From Microbacterium marinilacus (GTDB lineage: Bacteria; Actinomycetota; Actinomycetes; Actinomycetales; Microbacteriaceae): a DNA stretch of 64,000 bases. The stretch is from the NCBI RefSeq assembly GCF_019753765.1, contig NZ_JAIJZW010000001.1, positions 105,127 through 169,126 of the forward strand. The letters run 5' to 3'. Shown piece after piece: positions 1 through 7,820 of this stretch (position 1 is the stretch's first letter; the number at the start of each line of letters is the position of its first letter). The translations under genes were made by a program, and so were the position numbers. The notes below the pieces were generated by a model, which did no database searches, had not been told where the DNA came from, and was given only the letters and a program-made list of their open reading frames with translations.

Positions 1-400
1 TCGACACGCGCAGCTCGTCGCCCTGGATCTGCGACTTGACGCCCTTGGGTGCCTCGTCGCGGATGATCTTGCCGATCTTCTTCGCGTTCTCCTGCGAGAT
101 GCCGTCCTTGAGGCTCGAGACCAGCTTGAACTCCTTGCCGCTGGCGGTCGGCTCGCCCGACTCGAGGCTCTTCAGCGAGATCCCGCGCTTGATGAGCTTC
201 GACTGGAACACGTCGAGCACCGCCTTGACGCGCTCCTCGCTGTTGGCGGTGATCAGGATCTGCTCGCCGCTCCAGGCGATGGAGGCGTCGGTGCCCTTGA
301 AGTCGTAGCGCTGCTCGACCTCCTTGCGCGCCTGGTTGAGGGCGTTGTCCGCCTCCTGCTTGTCAACCTTGCTGACGATGTCGAAGCTGCTGTCGGCCAT
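1..400 (-). CDS. yajQ: YajQ/DUF520 family nucleotide-binding protein (partial, 3' end off window)
   Basis: The minus strand reads from an ATG at 400 off the left edge, giving 133 codons of a family that is usually about 160 residues, so only the C-terminal part is missing. The N-terminus [16 protein letters not shown] and the later stretch [13 protein letters not shown] are characteristic of YajQ. The family has two ferredoxin-like domains. Members bind nucleic acid or small nucleotides, and some Gram-negative homologues bind cyclic di-GMP; the role in actinobacteria is not settled. It diverges from the gene at 511, so 401-510 holds both promoters. Confidence 0.9.
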   Translation of the reverse strand, partial: MADSSFDIVSKVDKQEADNALNQARKEVEQRYDFKGTDASIAWSGEQILITANSEERVKAVLDVFQSKLIKRGISLKSLESGEPTASGKEFKLVSSLKDGISQENAKKIGKIIRDEAPKGVKSQIQGDELRVS

Positions 401-455
401 GCCGGCCAGCCTACTGCGGGGCGCGAGGACGTGCAGGATGCCGCCCCCGCTGCGG

Positions 456-494
456 CGGTCTGTTCGTAGACTCGGACACGGCCCTGACAGACCG
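456..494 (+). promoter_or_regulatory. TAGACT -10 box inside an 8-bp inverted repeat
   Basis: A TAGACT -10-like box lies at 467-472. It is enclosed by the inverted repeat CGGTCTGT (456-463) and ACAGACCG (487-494). It sits upstream of the FBP gene at 511, leaving a leader of about 30 bases. The palindrome could be an operator or a leader hairpin; which one is inference. Confidence 0.4.
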
Positions 495-510
495 ACATCC
501 GAGAGGCTGT

Positions 511-1002
511 ATGCGAGCGCTCACCGAATCCGAGCTGCGAGAGTCGTTCGTCAACGCCGACGACTCCGAGGCCACCCTCATCGCGCTGCCGCACGACTTC
601 CTGCTCACCGAGTGGGACCACCTCGACTTCCTCGCGTGGCGCGACCCGCGTTCGCGCGGGCGGGGCTACATCGTCGCCGAGATCGACGGGGCGGTCACCG
701 GCGTCGTGCTGCGTGCCGCCGAGGGCTCTTCGCAGGCGCGCTCGGCCTTCTGCAACATCTGCCGCACGATGCAGCCCGGCAATCAGGTGTCGCTGTTCAC
801 CGCGCGCAAGGCGGGCAGCGCGGGCGCGCACGGCGACAGCGTCGGCACGTACATCTGCGCAGACCTGTCGTGCCACGAGAACGTGCGACTCGCCCTGCCG
901 CTCGCGCCGAGCGAGTACCGCGCGAGCGTCGACATGAAGATCGACGGCACCAAGCGGCGCACGCACGACTTCGTCGCCCGCGTGCTCGACGAGGCCGCGT
1001 GA
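511..1002 (+). CDS. FBP-domain (FusB-like) treble-clef zinc-finger protein, copy 1
   Basis: A 163-residue protein. Two Cys pairs, FCNIC near residue 91 and YICADLSC near residue 120, form a probable treble-clef zinc site. Between them is the conserved segment [17 protein letters not shown]. This is the C-terminal fold of FusB/FBP proteins. In staphylococci FusB binds elongation factor G and frees it from fusidic-acid-stalled ribosomes; binding to EF-G here is inference. The start is the ATG at 511 behind a GAGAGG element. A clear paralogue with the same Cys spacing lies at 17253-17738. Confidence 0.8.
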   Translation: MRALTESELRESFVNADDSEATLIALPHDFLLTEWDHLDFLAWRDPRSRGRGYIVAEIDGAVTGVVLRAAEGSSQARSAFCNICRTMQPGNQVSLFTARKAGSAGAHGDSVGTYICADLSCHENVRLALPLAPSEYRASVDMKIDGTKRRTHDFVARVLDEAA

Positions 1003-1123
1003 ACCCACCGCGGCGAGGGAGCGGCACACCCGGCGATGCGCGGCGATTTCTGCGGAGGCCGTGCGGCGGGTAACATGATCACTCGCGTCTCCGATTGGCT
1101 GAAAAAGTCAGTCGGGTGCGCAT

Positions 1124-1205
1124 GGCAGGTTGCCCGAGCGGCCAAAGGGAGCTGACTGTAAATCAGCCGCGTCATGCTTCGGGGGTTCGAATCCCTCACC
1201 TGCCA
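1124..1205 (+). tRNA. tRNA-Tyr (GTA)
   Basis: 82 nt cloverleaf. Acceptor GGCAGGT (1124-1130) pairs with ACCTGCC (1198-1204), discriminator A1205. The anticodon loop CTGTAAA gives GTA. The long variable arm is as expected for a class II tRNA. CCA is not fully encoded. Confidence 0.96.
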
Positions 1206-1212
1206 CCCGCAA

Positions 1213-1248
1213 GAGAGGCCCGGCCCCGTCATAGGGACCGGGCCTCTC
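1213..1248 (+). terminator. Hairpin terminator after tRNA-Tyr
   Basis: Perfect 11-bp stem, GAGAGGCCCGG (1213-1223) with its complement at 1238-1248, and a 14-nt loop. There is no T-run, as is usual for actinobacterial terminators. Confidence 0.75.
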
Positions 1249-1428
1249 GGCGTCTGCGGCGAACCTCACGGTGAGGGGCCGCGTGCCGAAGCCCGGGTCC
1301 GCCGCGGAGCCATCCGAGAGCGCCTCCGACTCGCCGCCTTCCAAGGCGGCAGGACACCTGTGTGGCGGGCGGCGCCTCATGCCAGGATGTGAGCACGTGC
1401 CGTCGGGCGCACAGGCGAAGGGAGCCGC

Positions 1429-2469
1429 ATGTCGATTCCGGATCAGGGGGCGCCGCAGTACGTGTCCCAGCAGCCGCAGCCGCAGCCGCAGCCGCAGCCG
1501 CAGCCGCAGCCGCAGACGCCGTACCCGTCGCCCGCTCCGCAGAGCGGCGGCGACGGCGACGAGCGACGGGGCGCAGGGATGCCGAAGGTGCTGCGAGGCG
1601 CGGTCTGGATCGCGATCGGTGCGCTGCTCGCCGCGGCGATCGTCTGCGTCGTCTGGGTGCTCATCGGCCCCGAGGGCAACGCGATCGTGGGCCGCGCGTT
1701 CCTGACGATCCTGCTGCTGGCCGGCTTCTCCGGCATGGTGCTGGCCGAGGCCAGCGTCGCAGAGCGCCGGCCGAGCTGGCTCGTGCTGGCCAGCATGATC
1801 GGCTGGGTCGTCGTGCTGCTCGTCGGCGCCGTGAAGATCTGGACGCCGCTGCGCGAGATCCCCACCACGTACGGGGCACGGACCGAGGACCCGCTCGTGC
1901 GGGTGTGGGAGTTCGTCCTCGTCATCCTCGTCGTGCAGCTGGCGGTCTGGCACCAGCACTTCTGCTGGAAGGCCCATCAGCGTTACGTCACGACGTTCAC
2001 GCGGGTCATCGCGATCACCACGACCGCACTCGTGGTGCTGCTCGTGGGCATGCTCGTCTTCTACCTCGCCTTCCCGAACACGTTCGAGTATCCGGAGCTG
2101 TACTGGCGGTTCGTCGTCGCGCTGGCGATCCTCGTGGTGGTCGGCACGCTGCTGATCCCGCTGCTCAACGCGCTGTTCGCCCCCAAGGCGCCGCGGGCCT
2201 ACCCGCAGGCGGTGGCCGCGCCGCTTCCGGGCGGCTACGCCGGCGCGGCGCCCGCCCCGCAGTCGGCGCCGCAGCAGCTCCTGCCGTGGCCGACCTACGC
2301 CGACGGGCGGACACCCCTGCCCGTCCTTCCCGACGGCTCGCCCGACTGGAACGCGTACTACACGGGCGTGCCGTCGTTCCCGCAGGCGCCCCCTCCCGCG
2401 CAGCAGGGCCACGTGCAGCCCGGCGACACGTATCCGGGATACGGCCAGGCCCCGCAGCCGCCGCGCTGA
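1429..2469 (+). CDS. Polytopic membrane protein with Gln-Pro-rich N-terminus, function unknown
   Basis: 346 residues; no family recognised. The first 50 residues are low-complexity and carry seven Gln-Pro pairs. Residues about 55-250 form six or so hydrophobic segments (for example AIGALLAAAIVCVVWVLIG and FLTILLLAGFSGMVL). The C-terminal 90 residues are Pro/Ala/Gly/Tyr-rich and probably cytoplasmic and disordered. The start ATG follows AAGGGAG. Proline-rich tails on small membrane proteins often act in protein contacts or condensation, but nothing here shows which. It runs toward the phosphatase gene at 2499 with a 29-nt gap. Confidence 0.75.
   Translation: MSIPDQGAPQYVSQQPQPQPQPQPQPQPQTPYPSPAPQSGGDGDERRGAGMPKVLRGAVWIAIGALLAAAIVCVVWVLIGPEGNAIVGRAFLTILLLAGFSGMVLAEASVAERRPSWLVLASMIGWVVVLLVGAVKIWTPLREIPTTYGARTEDPLVRVWEFVLVILVVQLAVWHQHFCWKAHQRYVTTFTRVIAITTTALVVLLVGMLVFYLAFPNTFEYPELYWRFVVALAILVVVGTLLIPLLNALFAPKAPRAYPQAVAAPLPGGYAGAAPAPQSAPQQLLPWPTYADGRTPLPVLPDGSPDWNAYYTGVPSFPQAPPPAQQGHVQPGDTYPGYGQAPQPPR
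1471..1512 (+). repeat. Seven tandem CAGCCG hexamers (coding)
   Basis: Seven copies of the hexamer CAGCCG encode the Gln-Pro run in the membrane protein at 1429. Copy-number change would lengthen or shorten the run without shifting frame. Confidence 0.9.
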
Positions 2470-2486
2470 CCGCACGGCGGCGACGG

Positions 2487-2492
2487 TAGCGT
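2487..2492 (+). promoter_or_regulatory. -10 box TAGCGT of a leaderless promoter
   Basis: TAGCGT ends exactly six bases before the ATG at 2499. That is the spacing expected when transcription starts at the start codon. Confidence 0.55.
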
Positions 2493-2498
2493 GAAGGC

Positions 2499-3290
2499 AT
2501 GACGTCGCCGCTCGAGCTCCAGGACATCGCCGTCGAGATCGCGACGGAGGCGGGTGAGCTCGCCCGTCGGCGCCGCAGCGAGGGGGTGTCGATCGCGGCG
2601 AGCAAGTCGACCATCGCCGACATCGTCACCGAGGCCGACCGGGAGGTCGAGGCGCTGATCCGCGACCGGCTGTCGGCGGCGCGTCCGGAGGACGGGTTCC
2701 TCGGGGAGGAGTCCGGGGAGGCCGGCGGGACGTCGGGCATCACCTGGGTCGTCGACCCGATCGACGGCACGGTCAACTACGCCTTCGGGATGCCCTCCTA
2801 CGCCGTCAGCATCGCGGCCGTCGAGGGACCGGTCGACCCGGGGGAGTGGCGTGCGCTGGCGGCAGCCGTCCATGCCCCGGCGTTGGGCGAGACGTTCCGC
2901 GCCGCCGCCGGCGAGGGCGCGTGGCTGGGCGGTCAGCGGCTCGCCGTGACGTGCGAGGCGCCCGCCGGAGCGCTGATCGGGACGGGGCTCGGCTACGACC
3001 CCCGCACCCACTCCGGCGACCTCGAGACGCTGGGCCGCGCCATGCCGCTGGCCCGGGACATCCGTCGCATCGGAGCCGCGTCGCTCGACCTCGCGTTCGT
3101 CGCCGCCGGGCGCCTGGACGCGTACTTCGAGCGCGGGCTGAAGCCGTGGGACATCGCGGCCGGCAGGCTGCTGGTCGACGAGGCCGGCGGACGCTCGGGC
3201 TGGTTCGCCGCAGACGGGTTCGGCCGCCATCTCGCCGTCGTGGCGGGTCCTGCGCTGTATGACGACCTGCGGGCTGCGATACTGGGCTGA
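2499..3290 (+). CDS. Inositol monophosphatase family protein
   Basis: 263 residues, a normal length for the family. The metal-binding signatures are visible: GEES near residue 70, WVVDPIDGTVNYAFG near residue 83, and the C-terminal KPWDIAAGRLLVDEAGG near residue 214. These supply the Glu/Asp ligands for Mg2+-dependent hydrolysis of a phosphomonoester such as inositol-1-phosphate, 3'-phosphoadenosine phosphate or histidinol phosphate. Sequence alone does not pick the substrate. The start is the ATG at 2499 six bases after a -10 box; no good ribosome-binding site precedes it, which agrees with leaderless expression. Confidence 0.9.
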   Translation: MTSPLELQDIAVEIATEAGELARRRRSEGVSIAASKSTIADIVTEADREVEALIRDRLSAARPEDGFLGEESGEAGGTSGITWVVDPIDGTVNYAFGMPSYAVSIAAVEGPVDPGEWRALAAAVHAPALGETFRAAAGEGAWLGGQRLAVTCEAPAGALIGTGLGYDPRTHSGDLETLGRAMPLARDIRRIGAASLDLAFVAAGRLDAYFERGLKPWDIAAGRLLVDEAGGRSGWFAADGFGRHLAVVAGPALYDDLRAAILG

Positions 3291-3381
3291 GCCGGTCCTC
3301 GGATGCCTGCGCGCGGGCGACCCGAACGATCCCGGCGACCGGGAATACGACACATGGCGCTTTCAGGTCGAAGCCGTTAGT

Positions 3382-3406
3382 GTTTACCCAATCGTTACTC
3401 TGTCAC
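3382..3406 (+). promoter_or_regulatory. Cluster of GTTAC-like half-sites upstream of the M23 peptidase gene
   Basis: GTTTAC (3382-3387), GTTAC (3394-3398) and GTCAC (3402-3406) are same-strand repeats. The response regulator MtrA recognises tandem GTTAC/GTAAC-type half-sites in front of cell-wall hydrolase genes in actinobacteria. The resemblance is suggestive only. The flanks TTTCAGG (3361-3367) and CCTGAAA (near 3424-3430) could also pair as a leader stem. Confidence 0.3.
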
Positions 3407-3484
3407 CCGAGACGGAGAGACGGCCTGAAACGTTCTGACGAGCCGACCTCCCCCCAGAATCGGCGCCAACCCGAAAGACTGTCT

Positions 3485-4819
3485 GTGCCCTTCGACGTTC
3501 CCCCGGCTGAGCCCGTGTCCACACGCCGCTCACGTCGCGTCGCAGCAGTGCGCCCGGAATCCGAGGCGCCGCTGACGCGACGCCAGCTCCGCGCCAGCGA
3601 GCCCGACGCTTCCCATCGCTCCGACGCCGCCCCCGAGGTCGTCACCGCTGCGCTCCTCCACCAGCTCGCTCCCGAGCCGCGCGCAGAGGTCGCCGTCCCG
3701 GCGCCCCAGCGGCGCGCGCGCCGCCGCGTGGAGCAGGCGGCGGCGCCGGTCGTGCAGGAGCAGGCCGTCGAGCCCGTCGCCGACCCCATCGTCGAGCCCG
3801 CGCCCGTCACCCCCGTGGCCGCTGACGATGTGCCCGCTGACGATGTGCCCGAGATCCCGCTTCCCGAGGAGCCGGTCGACCTCTTCATCGAGGCCGCGCG
3901 TGCGCTGAACTTCACGGGCGAGACGCCCATCGCCGACGGTGAGACGCGTGTCGTGTCGAGCCGCGGCCGCCGTGGCGTCGTCTCCCCGTCGCCTCGCCGC
4001 ACCCGTCCGTCGGGCGTGCGCCGCGTGGCGACCATCGCCGCTTCGATCAGTGCGTTCGGCGCCGTCGGCCTGATCGCCGTCGGCATGACCACGCCCCTCA
4101 CGGCCCTGGCCTCGGCCGACCCTTCGGCGGCCACCGCCGGCGTGACCATCGCCACCGGCATCGCGGCGGACGGCACGGAGGAGGAGATCCAGGCCTTCGT
4201 CGCCCCCGCCGAGGTGCAGAACGCCCAGATCGAGCGCTCGAACGGCTACGAGACGACGACGTTCGCCGAGCTGGCGGAGGTCGCGGGCATCAACACCGCG
4301 AACGCGGTGTACCAGAACGACCCGACGGCCGACATCCAGTGGCCCATCGTGCTCGGTACGAGCATGTCGTCCCCGTTCGGCCAGCGCTGGGGTCGCCTCC
4401 ACGAGGGAATCGACTTCACTCCGGGCGAGGGCGCGCCGGTGCAGGCGATCGCCGAGGGCACCGTGCGCATCGGCTCGTACGGCGCCTACGGCAACAACGT
4501 CTACATCGACCACGTGATCGACGGCCAGATGATCACGAGCCACTACGCGCACATGCAGGACGACTCGATCCGCGTCACCGACGGTCAGAAGGTCGAGGTC
4601 GGCGACGTCATCGGCCTCGTCGGCAACACCGGACGCTCGTACGGCGCGCACCTGCACTTTGAGCTGCGGCTGCCCAGCGGCACGGCGATCGACCCGATGC
4701 CGTGGCTGCAGGAGCACGCCGGAACGCACTACTCCGCGCAGGACGAGGAAGAGGCGATCGTCGCCGACACCGGTGACGAGACGACCGACGACACGGTCGC
4801 CGACGTCGCCGGCGAGTGA
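3485..4819 (+). CDS. M23 family peptidoglycan endopeptidase with membrane anchor
   Basis: About 444 residues from the GTG at 3485; the same frame is open back to a GTG at 3380, so the start is uncertain. A long charged, Pro/Ala-rich cytoplasmic region is followed by one membrane segment (IAASISAFGAVGLIAVG). The extracellular C-terminal half holds the LytM fold: HEGID, HYAHM and HLHFEL supply the zinc ligands and catalytic His. The family cleaves peptide cross-links in the cell wall during growth or division. All catalytic residues are present, so an active enzyme is likely. GTTAC-like boxes upstream hint at MtrA-type control. Confidence 0.85.
   Translation: MPFDVPPAEPVSTRRSRRVAAVRPESEAPLTRRQLRASEPDASHRSDAAPEVVTAALLHQLAPEPRAEVAVPAPQRRARRRVEQAAAPVVQEQAVEPVADPIVEPAPVTPVAADDVPADDVPEIPLPEEPVDLFIEAARALNFTGETPIADGETRVVSSRGRRGVVSPSPRRTRPSGVRRVATIAASISAFGAVGLIAVGMTTPLTALASADPSAATAGVTIATGIAADGTEEEIQAFVAPAEVQNAQIERSNGYETTTFAELAEVAGINTANAVYQNDPTADIQWPIVLGTSMSSPFGQRWGRLHEGIDFTPGEGAPVQAIAEGTVRIGSYGAYGNNVYIDHVIDGQMITSHYAHMQDDSIRVTDGQKVEVGDVIGLVGNTGRSYGAHLHFELRLPSGTAIDPMPWLQEHAGTHYSAQDEEEAIVADTGDETTDDTVADVAGE
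3821..3850 (+). repeat. Perfect 15-nt tandem duplication inside the M23 gene
   Basis: GCTGACGATGTGCCC occurs twice head to tail (3821-3835 and 3836-3850), adding one extra ADDVP unit to the charged linker. It keeps frame and looks like a recent slippage event. Confidence 0.9.
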
Positions 4820-4866
4820 GACGCGCGCGGGACGCGGCTCGGTTCGAGTCACGGCCCTGAGGGTGA

Positions 4867-4872
4867 TATCCT
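4867..4872 (+). promoter_or_regulatory. Probable -10 box TATCCT for the tRNA-Thr/tRNA-Met pair
   Basis: TATCCT lies 28 bases before the 5' end of tRNA-Thr, leaving room for a short precursor leader. No convincing -35 is seen. Confidence 0.35.
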
Positions 4873-4900
4873 CGTGTGGTTGCCCCGGCGCGGGCAGCAT

Positions 4901-4972
<72 letters not shown>

Positions 4973-4999
4973 CTCAGCATCTTGCGACCGAGATGCGAT

Positions 5000-5073
5000 G
5001 GCAGGGTAGCTCAGTTGGTGAGAGCGCACGACTCATAATCGTGAGGTCGCGGGTTCAAGCCCCGCTCCTGCTA
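5000..5073 (+). tRNA. tRNA-Met (CAT), elongator type
   Basis: 74 nt. Acceptor GGCAGGG (5000-5006) pairs with TCCTGCT (5066-5072) with G-U pairs at both ends. The anticodon loop CTCATAA gives CAT. The paired first base (G1-U72) argues against an initiator, which has a mismatch there. A tRNA-Ile2 modified to lysidine cannot be fully excluded, but placement next to tRNA-Thr favours elongator Met. Confidence 0.88.
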
Positions 5074-5088
5074 CAGAAACACCAGATC

Positions 5089-5112
5089 AGCCCCGGCTTC
5101 GGCCGGGGCTTT
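5089..5112 (+). terminator. Terminator with UUCG tetraloop after the tRNA pair
   Basis: AGCCCCGGC (5089-5097) pairs with 5102-5110 as a 9-bp stem closed by a C(TTCG)G tetraloop, followed by a short T-run. It is one of the few U-tailed terminators in the window. Confidence 0.9.
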
Positions 5113-5189
5113 CTGCATCCTTGGCCCCGCCTGCACATCGCAGGACGCGGGGCATCGGGGGGATGCTGCCGGGCGTCGGAGAACTCGAC

Positions 5190-6152
5190 TCAGGGGCGCG
5201 GTGGGGCGGTGGAGCCCCGCACGATGAGCTGGGAGTCGAGGCTCGCCACGGGCGGCGGGGTCGCGCCGGACATCGCCTGGAGGAGCACCTCGACGGCCAG
5301 CGACCCGCAGCGGCCGATCGCCAGGCGCACGGTGGTCAGGCCGGGCTGGCGGGCCGACGCCATCTCGATGTCGTCGACCCCCACGATGCTGAGGTCCTCC
5401 GGGCAGCTTCGGCCGAGGTCGCGGATGCCGGCGTCCACCCCGAGAGCGACGAGGTCGTTGTAGGCGATGACCGCCGTGGCGCCGCTCGCCACCACGGTCG
5501 CCGCGGCCGCCCGACCGCCCTGGATCGACGCGGCATGGTGCGTGAGTCGCGTGAAGCGGACGCCGAGCGACTCGCAGGCATGGGCGATCGCGTCGCTGCG
5601 GCGCACGTCGGCCCACGAGCGCAGCGGTCCCGAGGCGTACGCGATGTGGCGGTGTCCGAGCGCCGAGAGGTGCTCCACCGCCTGCCGCGGGCCGTGCTCG
5701 GTGTCCATCACGACGGAGGGGAGATCGTCGATGACGCGGTTCACCACGACGACCGGGGTGGAGCCGACGAGGGCGCGGACGTCCTCGTCGGGCAGGCGGG
5801 GCGAGCAGAGCAGCATGCCGTCGAGCTTGCTCGCGAGCTGGATCTGCTCGCGCTCGCGGTGCAGGTCCTCGTCCGTGTCGAAGAGCACCGGGCGATGCCG
5901 GCCGTTCCAGGCCTGCGCGTGGATGCCCTTCAGCAGCGTGGCGTAGACGGGGCTCGCCATGTCGGGCACGATGACGCCGAACGTCTTCTCCGCGCTGCCG
6001 CCGTTGGGCGTGTCGTAGCCCAGGGAGGCCGCCGCCTGCAGCACCCGCTTCAGCGTCGTGTCGGCGAGCCGCCCCGGCTCGCTGAACGCCCTCGAGGCGG
6101 TCGCGAGCGACACTCCTGCCTCGCGGGCGACGTCGGTCAGTGTGGCGCTCAC
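5190..6152 (-). CDS. LacI family transcriptional regulator of the sugar-acid cluster
   Basis: 320 residues, normal for LacI/GalR. The N-terminal helix-turn-helix (LTDVAREAGVSLATASRAFS, residues 4-23) and hinge are followed by a periplasmic-binding-protein-like effector domain (FGVIVPDMASPVYATLLKGI onward) ending near IVGVDDIEMASARQPGLTT. The GTG start at 6152 follows GAGAAGGA. It is transcribed divergently from the fructuronate reductase gene at 6306, so it probably binds the 153-bp space between them and responds to a hexuronate, aldonate or pathway intermediate. The effector cannot be named from sequence. Confidence 0.9.
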   Translation of the reverse strand: MSATLTDVAREAGVSLATASRAFSEPGRLADTTLKRVLQAAASLGYDTPNGGSAEKTFGVIVPDMASPVYATLLKGIHAQAWNGRHRPVLFDTDEDLHREREQIQLASKLDGMLLCSPRLPDEDVRALVGSTPVVVVNRVIDDLPSVVMDTEHGPRQAVEHLSALGHRHIAYASGPLRSWADVRRSDAIAHACESLGVRFTRLTHHAASIQGGRAAAATVVASGATAVIAYNDLVALGVDAGIRDLGRSCPEDLSIVGVDDIEMASARQPGLTTVRLAIGRCGSLAVEVLLQAMSGATPPPVASLDSQLIVRGSTAPPRP

Positions 6153-6213
6153 GCTCGTCCTTCTCTGATTCGGCTCTCCACATCATCCTCCATGCCCCGA
6201 CGATGAAAGGAAC

Positions 6214-6232
6214 TTGACAAATCTTGTACAAG
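6214..6232 (+). promoter_or_regulatory. TTGACA -35 box next to a perfect 10-bp palindrome (operator)
   Basis: TTGACA (6214-6219) is a consensus -35. The palindrome CTTGTACAAG (6223-6232) lies just downstream, where it would overlap the spacer and hide the promoter when a repressor is bound. It is the obvious candidate operator for the LacI protein encoded next door. It lacks the central CG typical of many LacI sites, so a different regulator is possible. Confidence 0.55.
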
Positions 6233-6305
6233 TATCAACAATGGCTTTCATGTCGATCGAGGACGATCCCACCGCCCGTGCGGTCCGTGTGACCGGAGAC
6301 CGCCG

Positions 6306-7820
6306 ATGAACCCGTCGATGCCACGCCTCGGCGCCGCGGCGGTGCCGCAGCACCGCGCCCCAGGCGCCGCCGGAGTGCTGCACCTCGGTCTCGGCAACTT
6401 CCATCGCGCGCACCAGGCGGTCTACACCGCCGCGGCGATGGCCGCCGACGGCGGCGATTGGGGGATCGTCGGCGTCGCATCGCGATCGCGCGGCGTCGTC
6501 GACGCCATGCGCGAGCAGGATCTGCTGTACTCCGTGGCCGAGATCTCGCCGAGCGGTACCGCGCTCACCGTCCCGGGCGTCCACACCGATGCCTTCGTCG
6601 CCGCCGAGCAGCCCGAGCGGGTCGTGTCGACGATCGCGCAGCCGGGCATCCGGGTGGTCACGCTGACCGTGACCGAGAACGGCTACAGCTATTCGCCGGC
6701 GACCGGGCACCTGGACGTCGCCGACCCGCAGATCGCCGCGGACCTGCGGGGGGAGGGCCCGCTGACCACCATCGGCCAGCTGGCGCGGGGCCTGCAGCGG
6801 CGAGCGGCGCTCGGCGGCGAGCCTGTGACGATCCTCAGCTGCGACAACCTGAGCGAGAACGGCGCGCACACCAGGCGCCTGGTCACCGAGTTCCTCCAGG
6901 AGCTGCCGGACCGCTCCGGCGCCGACGCGCTGGAGTATCTCGAGCGGTCGGTGGCGTTCCCGTCGAGCATGGTCGACCGGATCGTGCCCGCGACCACCGA
7001 CCGGCTCCGCGACGACGTCGCGCACCGCCTCGGCTTCTGGGACGCCGCGCCCGTTCCCGCAGAGCCCTTCACGATGTGGGCGATCGAGGACCGTTTCGCC
7101 GCCGGGCGGCCGGCGTGGGAGGCCGGGGGCGCGATCTTCACCGACGAGGTCGGTCGCTACGAGCAGCTGAAGGTGCGCCTGCTCAACGGCACACACTCGC
7201 TCATCGCGTACCTGGGCGCCCTGCGCGGCGCGGAGACGATCTCCGGCGCCATCGCGATGCCCGAGATCGAGCGGGCCGCCCGCGCCATCCTGCGTCGCGA
7301 GTACGAGCCCTCCGTCGAGGTGCCCGCCGGCGTCGACGTGCGCGACTACGAGGAGCAGCTCTTCGGCCGCTGGGCCAACAGCGCCCTGGGACACCGCACC
7401 GCCCAGGTCGGCACCGACGGATCGGTGAAGCTGCGACAGCGTATCCCCGAGCCGGCGACCCAGGCGTTCGAGCGCGGCGAGCAGCCGCACCTGATCGCGC
7501 TGGCCGTGGCCGCCTACCTGTGCTGCGTCGCGCCGAGGCCGGGCTTCGACCCCGGCCCGCACGCGGCGTCGATGGTCGACCCCGCTCGCGCGCGGTTCGC
7601 CGCCATCGCCCAGACGGCGCGCGACGGCGCGGAGTGCGCGCGACGCGCGATCGCCGACCTGCACCTCTTCGGGCTCGAGCTCGCCGAGCGGTCAGACTTC
7701 ATCGCGCGGGTCGGCGAGCTGATCGACACGATCGTGCACCACGGCGTGAGCGCCGCCATCGACGACGCGGTCGCGGCCTCCGACGCCGCGGCCGCACAGC
7801 AGAGGGAGGTCCTGCGATGA
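6306..7820 (+). CDS. uxuB: Mannitol dehydrogenase family oxidoreductase, probable fructuronate reductase
   Basis: 504 residues, a normal length for polyol dehydrogenase III proteins (UxuB, MtlD, DalD). The N-terminal nucleotide-binding segment is VLHLGLGNFHRAHQA. The signature Lys-Asn-His catalytic set appears as KVRLLNGTH near residue 290. UxuB reduces D-fructuronate to D-mannonate with NADH. Placement in an operon with a ManD-type mannonate dehydratase favours that reaction over mannitol or arabitol oxidation. It overlaps the next gene by ATGA. Confidence 0.85.
   Translation: MNPSMPRLGAAAVPQHRAPGAAGVLHLGLGNFHRAHQAVYTAAAMAADGGDWGIVGVASRSRGVVDAMREQDLLYSVAEISPSGTALTVPGVHTDAFVAAEQPERVVSTIAQPGIRVVTLTVTENGYSYSPATGHLDVADPQIAADLRGEGPLTTIGQLARGLQRRAALGGEPVTILSCDNLSENGAHTRRLVTEFLQELPDRSGADALEYLERSVAFPSSMVDRIVPATTDRLRDDVAHRLGFWDAAPVPAEPFTMWAIEDRFAAGRPAWEAGGAIFTDEVGRYEQLKVRLLNGTHSLIAYLGALRGAETISGAIAMPEIERAARAILRREYEPSVEVPAGVDVRDYEEQLFGRWANSALGHRTAQVGTDGSVKLRQRIPEPATQAFERGEQPHLIALAVAAYLCCVAPRPGFDPGPHAASMVDPARARFAAIAQTARDGAECARRAIADLHLFGLELAERSDFIARVGELIDTIVHHGVSAAIDDAVAASDAAAAQQREVLR

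Noticed and set aside
1471..1512. Hexamer run as a phase-variation switch
   Set aside because: Gain or loss of six bases keeps the frame, so it cannot switch the gene off.
3291..3484. Possible c-di-AMP (ydaO) riboswitch before the M23 peptidase
   Set aside because: Such RNAs do precede wall hydrolase genes in actinobacteria, but none of the conserved core is recognisable here.
3380..3484. GTG 3380 as the start of the M23 peptidase
   Set aside because: It would place promoter-like GTTAC boxes inside the gene and add a Cys/Arg-rich stretch unlike the rest. Not fully excluded.
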